Origin: Phorcus lineatus
Lineage: Eukaryota > Mollusca > Gastropoda > Trochida > Trochidae
DNA length: 64,000 bases
Assembly: GCA_921293015.1 (NCBI GenBank)
Contig: OV121090.1
Location: 24,008,304 to 24,072,303 of the forward strand
Direction: 5' to 3'
Shown: in pieces, positions 22,201 through 34,100 of the stretch
How positions within the stretch are numbered: the stretch's first letter is position 1
Layout: each line of letters begins with the position of its first letter
Made by a program: the position numbers and the translations under genes
The notes under the pieces: generated by a model
What the model was told of the DNA's origin: nothing
The model's input: the letters and a program-made list of their open reading frames with translations, nothing else
Databases searched by the model: none

Positions 22201-22402
22201 TCAGCTGAAGTTTTTTTTCGATTTGTGCAAAATCCTTTCTGTCATCTGAATGCTTACGTCGATACAGACGTAGTCCTTTCAAAATGCGTTTCAGATGTCT
22301 ATTGCTTACTACTATCCGGTGTTTTGCAACTAGTAAATAAAGCATTTCAGTCTGGTTAAAACCCAGATCGAAGTAGAGTCGAACAAGTATGTCCCCCTCC
22401 AT
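22115..22402 (-). pseudogene. Helix-turn-helix transposase/integrase-like N-terminal fragment
   Basis: The first ~55 codons (LYFDLGFNQTEMLYLL, then RHLKRILKGLRLYRRKH) look like the helix-turn-helix head of DDE integrase-like transposon proteins common in fish, cnidarians and molluscs, whose pattern is a GxxxxEI-L-L segment followed by S-RTLKR-LK-LGL-RRK. The family's catalytic core is not visible. Instead the frame runs into the 154-bp duplication. It is therefore probably a broken fragment; a chance resemblance is possible. Confidence 0.4.
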
Positions 22403-22437
22403 GTTTAGATGTACTTCCTCCTTACATGCTAAAGTAT

Positions 22438-22537
22438 CACGTACGTACGTATTAGCTTAATACGTACGAACGTGTTATCATTACGTACGTACGTGATGAT
22501 ATCACGTACGTACGTAATAATAACACGTTCGTACGTA
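22438..22537. repeat. ACGTACGTACGT palindrome cluster, right edge
   Basis: Five ACGT-repeat cores, two of them with a single change (ACGTACGAACGT and ACGTTCGTACGT). Positions 22461-22537 form a 77-bp near-perfect palindrome with only a few unmatched bases at the centre and flanks. It mirrors the cluster at 18451-18545. Confidence 0.9.
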
Positions 22538-22555
22538 AAAAAATTTGTTTTTACC

Positions 22556-22858
22556 ATGTCCCTTCTGGAGCTTCGTAAGCAACTAAGTACCAGCCGGACA
22601 GCCGAAACTAACAGTACAGCTATACCCTTCGGCCAAAAAGCAATTAAAAAGTACTGTAACGCACGTGGGTTAAAACTGCCCCCAAATATATATTTAAAGT
22701 ACGAAAATATACAAAAACCTTACAAAAACATAAGGAAAACTATGTTAGAAGACTTGCAAAACACATGGCCAAGTCAGAAAATGCCTACATACATCGTTGA
22801 ATTAAAGAAACGCAAAGTCGATAATTTCCCTATTGCAGCAATAGTTAAGATCAAGTAG
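22556..22858 (+). CDS. Small array-associated open frame, 100 codons
   Basis: ATG at 22556 (ACCATGTC) opens MSLLELRKQLS and continues into the frame seen at 620-904. It ends VKIK then TAG. The first seven codons lie in the 4.1-kb block and the rest in the resumed array unit, so this may preserve the original N-terminus. The protein is basic and tyrosine/lysine rich, with no signal peptide, membrane segment or recognised domain. Most other copies are disrupted. Either a real small protein once encoded by the repeat, or a frame open by chance. Confidence 0.35.
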   Translation: MSLLELRKQLSTSRTAETNSTAIPFGQKAIKKYCNARGLKLPPNIYLKYENIQKPYKNIRKTMLEDLQNTWPSQKMPTYIVELKKRKVDNFPIAAIVKIK

Positions 22859-25800
22859 CTATTTCAAACGCTCATTAAATAAATTTTCAAAGGTAAATTC
22901 CACATTAAAAGCTATGTAGCAGTTAGATAAAGTTGTCAACTAACCTTTTCAATCGTTTTTACGGGCCGGCAGCGATTTAATCCACCGAAATCGCCGTTTT
23001 CTGGGAGCTATCGCAAAGCGCGTCAGAGCTCTCTTCTGTCTATGACGTTATTATGGCACACGTCTGTTACGTCACGACTTGACCCTTGAAACAATGAAAG
23101 GTCACGGTTCAGACTTTGGTCACCAAAATTTAGCTAGAACGCTAACTAGAGGGGTTAGCGATGTGAAAATGGTATCAAACGAAAGCTAATTTCACGGCGC
23201 ATCTTTCCCGATTGCCATGACGGCGGATTTAAGCCGTAGTTTGAACGGGAAGGGGCTGCAAAAAGGGTATCATGTGAAAAGATGAGTAAACTCCAGAGTA
23301 CGTGTATTTGTACTTGGATACAGTGTATAGCGACCAAATTAGGCCGCCTCTACTTTGAAAATATATCTACACACTTTTCGCAAATGTATAGGCCACAAAA
23401 TTCCCTAAGAACCAAAAAGAAGCGACCCTAACTACTCGCAATTTCGTGTACCGCACTGAAGGAACTTGTTCAATTTCTTCTGCTCAACGTTAAACACATA
23501 CCCCACATGGCTACATCACAATAACATACCATTGCAACGTAGGTTAAACGTCGGACATGTCCGAAATATGTATTTGAAGACATTACATGAAGCAACTAAG
23601 TGCCAGCCGGACAGTCGAAACTTGTTCAATTTCTTCTGCTCAACGTTAAACACATACCCCACATGGCTACATCCCATTAACATACAATTGCAACGTAGGT
23701 TAAACGTCGGACATGTCCGAAATATGTATTTGAAGACATTACATGAAGCAACTGAGTGCCAGCCGGACAGCCGAAACTAACAGTACAGCTATACCCTTCG
23801 GCCAAAAAGCAATCAAAAAGTACTGTAACGCAAGTGGGTTAATTCTTTCCCAAATATGTATTTAAAGTACGAAAATATACAAAAACGTTACAAAAACATA
23901 AGGAAAACTATGTTAGAAGACTTGCAAAACACATGGCCAAGTCAGAAAATGCCTGCATACATCATTTAATCAAAGAAACGCAAAGTCGGTAATTTCCCTG
24001 TTGCAGCAATGGTTAAGATCAAGTAGCAATTTCAAACGCTCATTAAATAAATTTTCAAAGGTAAATTCCAAATAAAAAGCTATGTAGAAGTTAGATAAAG
24101 TTGTCAACTAACCTTTTCAATCGTTTTTACGGGCCGGCAGCGCTTTAATCCGCCGAAATCGCCGTTTTCTGGGAGCTATCGCAAAGCGCGTCAGAGCTCT
24201 CTTCTGTCTATGACGTTACTATGGCACACGTCTGTTACGTCACGACTTGACCCTTGAAACAATGAAAGGTCACGGTTCAGACTTTGGTCACCAAAATTTA
24301 GTTAGAACGCTAACTAGAGGGGTTAACGATGTGAAAATGGTATCAAACGAAAGCTAATTTCACGGCGCATCTTTCCAGATTGCCATGACGGCGGATTTAA
24401 GCCGTAGTTTGAACGGGAAGGGGCTGCAAAAAGGGTATCATGTGAAAAGATGAGTAAACTCCAGAGTACGTGTATTTGTACTTGGATACAGTGTATAGCG
24501 ACCAAATTAGGCCGCCTCTACTTTGAAAATATATCTACACACTTTTCGCAAATGTATAGGCCACAAAATTCCCTAAGAACCAAAAAGAAGCGGCCCTAAC
24601 TACTCGCAATTTCGTGTACAGCACTGAAGGAACTTGTTCAATTTCTTCTGCTCAACGTTAAACACATACCCCACATGGCTACATCACATTAACATACCAT
24701 TGCAACGTAGGTTAAACGTCGGACATGTCCGAAATATGTATTTGAAGACATTACATGAAGCAACTAAGTGCCAGCCGGACAGTCGAAACTTGTTCAATTT
24801 CTTCTGCTCAACGTTAAACACAAACCCCACATGCATGGCTACATCCCATTAACATACAATTGCAACGTAGGTTAAACGTCGGACATGTCCGAAATATGTA
24901 TTTGAAGACATTACATGAAGCAACTGAGTGCCAGCCGGACAGCCGAAACTAACAGTACAGCTATACCCTTCGGCCAAAAAGCAATCAAAAAGTACTGTAA
25001 CGCACGTGGGTTAATTCTTTCCCAAATATGTATTTAAAGTACGAAAATATACAAAAACGTTACAAAAACATAAGGAAAACTATGTTAGAAGACTTGCAAA
25101 ACACATGGCCATGTCAGAAAATGCCTGCATACATCATTTAATCAAAGAAACGCAAAGTCGGTAATTTCCATATTGCAGCAATGGTTAAGATCAAGTAGCA
25201 ATTTCAAACGCTCATTAAATAAATTTTCAAAGGTAAATTCCAAATAAAAAGCTATGTAGAAGTTAGATAAAGTTGTCAACTAACCTTTTCAATCGTTTTT
25301 ACGGGCCGGCAGCGCTTTAATCCGCCGAAATCGCCGTTTTCTGGGAGCTAACGCAAAGCGCGTCAGAGCTCTCTTCTGTCTATGACGTTACTATGGCACA
25401 CGTCTGTTACGTCACGACTTGACCCTTGAAACAATCAAAGGTCCCGGTTCAGACTTTGGTCACCAAAATTTAGCTAGAACGCTAACTATAGAGGGGTTAG
25501 CGATGTGAAAATGGTATCAAACGAAAGCTAATTTCACGGCGCATCTTTCCCGATTGCCATGACGGCGGATTTGAGCCGTAGTTTGAACTTGTTCAATTTT
25601 TTCTGCCAACATGGCTACATCCCATTAACATACAATTGCAACGTAGGTTAAACGTCGGACATGTCCGAAATATGTATTTGAAGACATTACATGAAGCAAC
25701 TGAGTGCCAGCCGGACAGCCGAAACTAACAGTACAGCTATACCCTTCAGCCAAAAAGCAATCAAAAAGTACTGTAACGCAGGTGGGTTAATTCTTTCCCA

Positions 25801-26726
25801 AATATGTATTTAAAGTACGAAAATATACAAAAACGTTACAAAAACATAAGGAAAACTATGTTAGAAGACTTGCAAAACACATGGCCATGTCAGAAAATGC
25901 CTGCATACATCATTTAATCAAAGAAACGCAAAGTCGGTAATTTCCATATTGCAGCAATGGTTAAGATCAAGTAGCAATTTCAAACGCTCATTAAATAAAT
26001 TTTCAAAGGTAAATTCCAAATAAAAAGCTATGTAGAAGTTAGATAAAGTTGTCAACTAACCTTTTCAATCGTTTTTACGGGCCGGCAGCGCTTTAATCCG
26101 CCGAAATCGCCGTTTTCTGGGAGCTAACGCAAAGCGCGTCAGAGCTCTCTTCTGTCTATGACGTTACTATGGCACACGTCTGTTACGTCACGACTTGACC
26201 CTTGAAACAATCAAAGGTCCCGGTTCAGACTTTGGTCACCAAAATTTAGCTAGAACGCTAACTATAGAGGGGTTAGCGATGTGAAAATGGTATCAAACGA
26301 AAGCTAATTTCACGGCGCATCTTTCCCGATTGCCATGACGGCGGATTTGAGCCGTAGTTTGAACTTGTTCAATTTTTTCTGCCAACATGGCTACATCCCA
26401 TTAACATACAATTGCAACGTAGGTTAAACGTCGGACATGTCCGAAATATGTATTTGAAGACATTACATGAAGCAACTAACTACCAGCCGGACAGCCGAAA
26501 CTAACAGTATAGCTATACTCTTCGGCCAAAAAGAAATCAAAAAGTACTGTAATGCACGTGGGTTAATTCTGCTCCCAAATAAATATTTAATGTACGAAAA
26601 TATACAAAAAGGTAAATTCCACATAAAAAGCTATGTAGCAGTTAGATAAAGTTGTCAACTAACCTTTTCAATCGTTTTTACGGGCCGGCAGCGATATAAT
26701 CCGCCGAAATCGCCGTTTTCTGGGAG
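22577..26726 (+). repeat. Tandem array, right block and right end
   Basis: Anchors at about 22953, 24121, 25293, 26069 and 26672 give spacings of 1168, 1172, 776 and 603 bp. The first two units are the long type with two 156-bp sub-repeats; the next two are short. The last unit has lost ~175 bp around its open frame (join near 26610). The array stops after TTTTCTGGGAG at 26726, where the next sequence (TACACCGTACG) matches no unit. This is the only array edge inside the window. Confidence 0.9.
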
Positions 26727-27961
26727 TACACCGTACGAGCGGTGAACGGCAGGCAATATTTGATAACTGAAAGTGAACTATTTGATGCGCGAGAGGTCAG
26801 AACGTTTTGTGTTTTAAGTGTAGGAAAATTGTCAATATCTATATATTCATAAGCCACACTTCCACCAAAATCCGTGCTGTAAAATAGAAGGCCTTTATGC
26901 GTATTATCTCCAAATTTCTTTCTATTCTGTCTACAGACTAGCAGGCTATAGGCCTGAAAAACAATGTCTTGCCGCGACAACTTGTCCGTCAAAATATTTG
27001 AATTTTACGAACTTTTAGGTATCTTTGAAAATCTTAACACACCAACATTAAGAATATTTATCAAACTATCTTCATGCCAAATTTGAAGGCTCTTCGTTAT
27101 GCCGTTTTTGAGCTGTCATGTTTGAAACAACAACAACAACAACACACAATCAATTTCTTAGTGAACGATTTCATAACATCATGGTGAACTATTTAATGTC
27201 AAAGTGTTAATTGTTTAGCGTACGCTTTAATGTCACCGTTCAATACGTTTTCTAGTCAGAAAGGGCGCTGTATCGTCCGTGATTAGTGTATTTACATCAT
27301 GTATATGACAATCATGTAAATCTTGATCACCTTGATTCTATTTACTCATTTTTGTTAACCGCATAGTGATTATATTTCTTACCTATGGGCCTTTCATATC
27401 CAAAAGTTTTAACTTGAATAAAAAAAAAAGTGCCATTCCTTCGAATTCTTAACTATTGTTTTATCATAGTTATATTAATCGTAAACTATTTGCAGATGGA
27501 GATACTATAGACGTGAGTGGAATTATTTTGGACGGGTCATTACATGAGACAATTGCTATTCCCCTGTCAAGAATCTACTCCTGTTAAAAGCTGCTCCCTG
27601 AAAAAAACTTCCTTTGTAGTACTTTTGGCCAGCAATATACGTCTCAGAATGGTTTAAGGAGCCACATCCGGTTTGTACATGAGAAACATGCAACCTATCG
27701 CACATTACATTGGCGACATAAACACTCATTCTAAATTGAAGTCATATAAAGGTTGAGAATGTAAGACCAAGCTTAAAACCCAGCGGCACTTAAAACCCAG
27801 GTTTCGTTTCCTCACCATACTCTTTCTGTATGACATCAAGAGAGTCTACAATAATTCCTGGTTTTATCTCATTTGCAAGGATGTTTTCGCTTGTACTGTC
27901 GAGATTTGTCAGGGAACACCGAGTATGTTGTTTGCGTCAAATATGTCACACTTAATTGTCT

Positions 27962-27982
27962 TATATATATATATATATATAT
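27962..27982. repeat. (TA)n microsatellite
   Basis: About ten TA dinucleotides in a row. Confidence 0.9.
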
Positions 27983-28709
27983 TTTATCGTAAATTTATGT
28001 CTGTCTCTGAAAAATCACCATCTTATTGCTGATTAGTTCAGTAGGGAGACAATAAACAGGTTCAAGTGGTCGTTTATGATCGAAAACCGGACAATGGCGC
28101 GCTAATGACTCAATCGAAGGAATCTGGCATGGGAAATGCCGCTAACCAAAACACGCGATGTTTTAACACAATGTATAATCACGTTGTAGGTTTATTAAAC
28201 GGCGGTATCTTCAACGGGAGAGTAATAAAACGGTTTTATCATTTACGATTATCAGTGTCATAAATATATGTTCATCCTATGACGTCTCTTTTGCTATCTT
28301 GAAGATAATGCAGGACCCTGTCGGTCTTATAATCAATTTATTTAGAAACACATGTTTGAAGTTATTTATCCATGTGACTACTGTGGTTCTCTATATCCAA
28401 ACTCGTAGTGACCGTCACTGTCAATGTCACTGCTGTAATCAATCACAGGGGACTACAGTAACCAGTTAGGAGACAGGTAAAACGTCAAAGAAAACCTGTA
28501 AATATGATACAGATGGCCAAAGGCGGGTAGCTGAGTCCAAAAAAAAGAAGAGAAAAGTATGCAAAATTAGATCATTGAGCAAAACTCCAGGAACAGGAGA
28601 GTAAAAGCTGGCATGTTAAGAGGTGGCGTTTATCGGTTAACACTCAACATAGGGCAAATGCATATTTAACATATAGTGACGTCGAAGTCGTCTGTGCACA
28701 TTCAAGATT

Positions 28710-29290
28710 TCAGCTTTTTAATCCTTTCTCTTCTGGAGAAGAAGATGAAAGTAGTTTTTAGGGCATGGCTCCTTCGTCTCTTAGTAGAATGGTAACCAAA
28801 TCAATAAGTTAAAATCTTAAATAGTCAAAGAGTCTGTACACAATAGTACAGCTTACTAGGTCTTTTTCTACTTGTGAAGAAGATGGAACTAAGTTTTTAG
28901 GATATGTTCCCTATGGTCCGTATAAGGGGTCACCAAATCTATAAAATATAATCTTCACTAGTCAAGGAGTCTGCACACAATATTACAGCTCTCTAGATCT
29001 TTTTTTCTGGACAAGAAGATGATGGTCACCAAATATATAAGTTATAATCCTCACCAGTTTCAAATTTCTAGAAATTTTGATTCTGGAGATGTAAATAGGT
29101 CTTTAGGGCGTGGTGCCTGTTGCCTATGGATCCCCGAATCTATTAATTATTATGCTCACTAGTCGATGAATCTGTGCACAAAATAGAAGAAATCGAAAAA
29201 GCGCTAAGCTTAGAGACGGATGGACGCATGAATGAAAGGATAGCCGGACGGACGGACAACGAACGTCATGCCAGGTCACGTCATAAGCCT
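28710..29290. repeat. Diverged ~130-bp repeats ending in GGACGGACG tail
   Basis: Three to four degenerate copies share GTCACCAAATCTATAA, then AGTCNANGAGTCTGNACACAAT, then TCTGGANAAGAAGATG, at about 28740, 28860, 28980 and 29100. The block ends in GACGGATGGACGC and GGACGGACGGACAACG followed by GGTCACGTCATAAG, a tail style I associate with molluscan interspersed repeats. A further copy lies at about 33400-33535 inside the receptor gene. Confidence 0.65.
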
Positions 29291-31048
29291 TTCGGTCCTT
29301 TCAGCTTCAATTATTCAAAAGATTTCCATATTAAACCGATAAAATTTAATAAGTGTTGCTTAAAACAGCTTCATTGCCAAGAACACGATCCTACAGAGTG
29401 TTATCCTTTTGCTTCAGGTATGCTATATCTAAAACGCCTCAAATATAAACATAAACTTCTGAAAATGTGTGAGTTAGATTCGAACACGCATTCCTCCTGT
29501 TGATTCATCAGCGCCTATGTAGGGATGACAGGAGTAGAATGTTAGTTTTTCAGTTTGAAACCTGTGCGTGGAGCGCACGTGGAGAACATGGATAACATGA
29601 TTTTAGCACGTGGAGTACGGAGTATTGAATGTCAATCGCAACGCAGTGCAATTAAGAATGGCGAGGCAAGTGCACGGACGAAACTAATTTAAGTGTCTCT
29701 AAAGGTTTTGTCTCATATCCGATGAACGAACACAGAAGATATTATTTTAGTTTAAAATGTGGAAAAATACAACTATACGTTTAAGAAAGACAGGTTCTAG
29801 TATCTTGATTAAGACTGAAAATGCATTAGATAGTTGTAGGGTCACAATATAAGGTATAGGGCGAAGCGAGGAAGGTAGTTTAGATCAACAAAATTCATAT
29901 CAATAGATTGAGAACAGAAAAATTGCATGCATCGGTGTCTCAAACGTAACATTTCGTAATCATAGCAGTTAAAAATCAAGTATTAATTGAAAGTGTAACT
30001 AGTAATTATATTAATTACTAATACGTCATTAAATAGTACGTCTGATTTACATAGAAAAGTGTTGCTAGTTGTTAGATTATTAGATAATTTGTTATTAATA
30101 ATTTGAATGATTTGAATAAAAAACATCATTTTGTTGTTTTGACACGTCTGAAAGTCATAACGATACCATGAAAATCACAGTGTCTCATTAAACAACGAAG
30201 TGCCTATGTCCATATCAGCTACGGCCCCGACAGAGAAATAATAGGGCACTTGCCGGTTAGTTACGATTAATATCTTTGTATGTTCATCGTTTTACAAAAC
30301 CAATTCAAAATGAATAGGCATATGTACATACATTACATGGCTTCGGAAAAGCTATTGCCTGTCTTGATAAAAAGCGAGCAAACCAATTTTAACGGCAAGC
30401 TGTTGCAGATAAAATAAGAGTTATGTGCCTTTGGCGACCTTCACCTTCGCATACAGTTCCGGAAGATGCTTTTGTTTCTAATAGGAAAATGTTTTGAATA
30501 TCATCCATCAGACAGTAAGTTGATACCAAAGACAAGGCCAAGTGTAACACACACACATTTATATATATAGCTAATAGATACTAAATGAAAGTTGAAGGTT
30601 TGTTTGCAAAATTCAGGATTTCATAAAGCAAAAGTAAGAAATGTTGCCAAGTTTATGCATTTTAAATTTTTATATCGATTCTGAGTTATCTTCCCATTGT
30701 TACTTTTTTACATTTAGCAAAACATTTATATCGCTGTTTGTTATGATGGCCTACCTTTAGAATACCTCACCAACTTTACCTCTCGTGAAAAGAATGTTTT
30801 ATTATTTCGAGAATACTTTTCATACCGGACATTTTCAAACGCCATTTCTCATTGAAGCGAGAGTTGTTAGACTTGACACCATTTAGGCCTACGTTTACCG
30901 TGACTTGTTTTGCCAGGTTGGCGGTTTTTGGAAATTTTAGCCCTTTGGGTACAAATCCGTACAAATAGTATTCATCGTTTGTAACATTCATACCTGTAAC
31001 AGGAACGTTAAATGACGACTATTAATTAGTATTATTTTTCATTTTCAG

Positions 31049-31127
31049 ATGATCTGTTGTTTCCCCGTGGTTTTTATGCTAACAACTCTGATAGCTCGTT
31101 ATGTTGGGGCACAAGAAGATATTACAT
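31049..31127 (+). CDS. Receptor exon 1: signal peptide
   Basis: ATG ATC TGT starts a hydrophobic segment ending VGAQED. It is followed by donor GTAAGA after 31127 (phase 1). A TTTTCAG acceptor sits directly before the ATG, so an untranslated exon upstream is likely. Confidence 0.75.
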
Positions 31128-34100
31128 GTAAGATACGGCATTATGCTTAAATTTCCTAAATGATTATTTTTCACATGACAATAGTTACAGAAAATGTTTT
31201 CAGATATGTAACTTTAATCAATGTTTGTTTAAGCCTCAGTTCATATGTCAACGCATAATAGGAATTTTCTTAACAATTCTCCGATGTCAAACTTTAAAAT
31301 TTGGAATCACTTATTAAACTATTCATTATTAAGCCTATTATGTGATATGTTTTATTTCGAAAATGGGCCGCATGCCCATGATACAGAGTATGTGAAGATA
31401 TTTGCTACCATACAATGAGTAGGCCTAATATTGTATATATGACAGATGAATATTTCAAAATAACTAGGAAAATACACTATAAAATTATATGAATAACGTC
31501 TGTCTAAGCTTAGCTTAGTTTACTGAGATTAATGAGGCCCTATAGGTCGGAGTTTTTGGCTAGTTTAGGTCTTAAGACAACATATGTCTGCACTTTACCC
31601 TCTAATCCTAATAGTTATAATCTTTACAGATTACTTAAGGTATTATGATCGCAAGACGTTGGACATGGAGACAAAACATCTGGCAGACTTTCGACTCAAG
31701 CTTGCCGAAAGATGGTCAGCTTTCTTGTCAAGTTATAGAATGACGATTAGAACAAAATCGGGTCATCGTATATCTTTGCGCATGGAAAGTGTTGATGACG
31801 ATGGCTGTGATGCCTATGTGTCCATCTACAACAACCTTGTGAAAACTTCAAACGGTTAGGTCTTGTGCAATTACGTCTTACATTCTATGTTATTTACTTA
31901 TTTATATTTACATCTGGAAGAAACTATTGCAGCACCAACTTTTTCATTATTTCTACCTATGTCTGAAACCCATATTAACATCTACTACACTCAGAGCTCA
32001 CATGACAAATGCATTACCAAAATTGAGTGGAAGCAACGGCCTCGCAGACAGATAACTCAGCATCTTGTTTGGTAGAGGGGACTTTTGCGGTATAATTTGT
32101 GCACATCAGTCTCTCCCAACAGAGGTAGCTTCGTCATAAATTCCTATACAATCCCTGTCTTAATACAAAGGTTTCTCGAGCTTCCGGCAGTTTCTCCTAG
32201 CGGGACAATATTACAACTTAAACCACCTGGCTATATATCAGCCAATGAAAACAACGAATGCATGAATAACGTATTTGTTGTCACACAGGCCTGTGCAATG
32301 ATATAGTCGCAGAACGAGGTGTTTGTGTCCTGTAAAGACGACTCAAAGTGCAAGGTGCATATTCGAATTTAGCTTAAAGCTAAAGCCTACGTGATAACTT
32401 ATGCGATTTGAATGAACTTTTGAAACGGCGTCGCTGATTGCACAACTAACTGTGATTGCATCCAATCAGCGTTCTACATTTCGTGACCAAGAAACCTTCG
32501 GATTAAGACAGAGGTTCAAAAGGAAGTTATGACGGAGCTACCTCTAGATCTGTTGGGAGAGAATGGTGATAAATTGGAGTTACAGTAAATATTGACTTTC
32601 TTTCTTGTCTTTTTGTCTTAAGCAGTCAGTTGAAGTCAGTAAATGTCGAAATCCACCTATACTCTTTAACATTGCTTTTACAGTGAAAAATTCAAACAAT
32701 ACAATTTGGCTGTTTTTCGATTTGGACGTCAACGACTTTTTTTAATATTTAAAAGTTTGTAATTACTGAAGAGTTTTTTGATTTTATATCCCCAGCAAGG
32801 TATAATCAAATATAAAATTAAATAATATGATATAATTAAAATATAATTAAACACGAATTAGATGCGTATCAATCTCTTTAAAAAGACCTGGTGTTGCAAT
32901 AATTTTTCCTAGGTTTATAAGCAAGATTATGTGTTGTTTTCTGTTATGAATGTAGCGAGATGTTTGAGTTCAATTTGAATTGTTTTGTTGGATGTAAGTT
33001 GATGATAGACTGTAGTTTAGGAAAACGTTAATTGAACTAGAGATACAGAATTATTTACCTGGTTTTAAAGAAGATTAGCAGATTAATTTATCAGCATTCC
33101 CCTATTATAAACATCTAAATGAAAAACTAATTCCTCCATGTAATATCAAATTCCTTTCAAGGTAAAATCTATAAAAGGTTAATTTCTAACAATTTCGATT
33201 ACATAATGATAAAAATCACAAAGACAACAACTACCAACTTTTTGATATTGTCATGAGTCAATATTGAGTAATATTTTCATGTGCTCTGGGCCATGAACTC
33301 CTTTCACAGAATAAACTTGCCATTTGTCTTAAAATGATGGGTTCTTTAAGAAAGTGAAACTGGCTCTGCTGCTCATCAAGTTTCATTTAAGATCATATGA
33401 AAGGGGGCACCGCCTTATCATATCATTGGCCACAGCGTCGCCAAATCTTTAAACGTGTAAACCCCAGTGGTCGAGGAGTTTGTACACACCATTTCAGCTA
33501 TCAAGATGTTTGCTATTGGACATAAGACGAAAATAGATTTTTTTATCTGTGTAATAAAACATAAAAATTGTCTTGCAACATTATTTGCCTGATTTAAGTA
33601 AATAGTTATGATAGTTACCCGGTACAAACACGTAACGTTTCTTTTGTCTGACCCCCTGTGATAGACCGTGAGGAATCAATCATTTTTATCTTTGACTTTT
33701 TTAATTTTTTAGAGATAGCGACAAACCTGTGCAGAGAGAGCGACTACGAAGAGGAATACATTTCAAGTAACAATACGATGGTCATCAAATATTACGCAAC
33801 CTTCTTTGCAAGCCACAACAACTTTGAATTCACAATAACATCCTTCTACCAGCTTACCGCCCGTATGTGACGCTTGCCTTATGAAGTCGGTTGTTGCATA
33901 GATACGGAAAATATATAAAGTCTGCTCATAATCGATGAGCAATACTTTTATATAGTTCGATTTTAGGCCCAGAGAACCCTTATAGTTAACAGTGCTTAAT
34001 ATAAGATAATCACGATAGCATGGTTCTTAAGGTCATCAATCATGTTACTGATAATGTTGGTCCACTTCGAATGTCAGAATGCACTCACACTAAAGTTCAA

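Larger units (their letters stand above)
18451..22576. other. 4.1-kb block interrupting an array unit
   Basis: Unbroken units read GACATTACATGAAGCAACTAAG. Here GACATTAC ends at 18450 and AAGCAACTAAG resumes at 22577. The block has long ACGT-based palindromes at both edges and carries fragments of DNA transposons, described separately. I could not find a target duplication or a single pair of terminal repeats for the whole block. It may be one large insertion, several nested ones, or the junction of two array segments. The stretch 18546-19110 shows no gene, only a GAGTTATCTCCC motif at 18933. Confidence 0.6.
26727..31048. other. Intergenic or 5' upstream DNA, no clear gene
   Basis: No frame here looks like a conserved protein. 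It contains an ACAACAACAACAACA run near 27129, an AT dinucleotide run at 27962-27982, and the diverged repeats at 28710-29290. A frame at 28066-28263 (65 codons) has no recognisable features. The upstream untranslated exon(s) and promoter of the receptor gene at 31049 probably lie in this stretch, but I cannot place them. Confidence 0.6.
31855..33712 (+). other. Intron 2 with transposon and repeat debris
   Basis: 1858 bp. It holds the MITE at 32110-32562 and a copy of the ~130-bp repeat near 33400-33535. An exon-like frame at about 31933-32071 has an acceptor and the same phase, but including it would split the CUB domain. Confidence 0.7.

Noticed and set aside
28078..28105. ATCGAAAACCGGA similarity to 62205-62232
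   Set aside because: About 25 bp only, with mismatches and no extended homology.
31933..32071. Exon-like frame with TATTGCAG acceptor in matching phase
   Set aside because: The 78-bp intron needed is very short, and the segment would split the CUB domain; skipping it gives a canonical CUB with all phases correct. It could still be a rare alternative exon.
32085..32306. 73-codon frame
   Set aside because: It lies inside the MITE and is matched by a similar broken frame in the second copy at 53747-53950.
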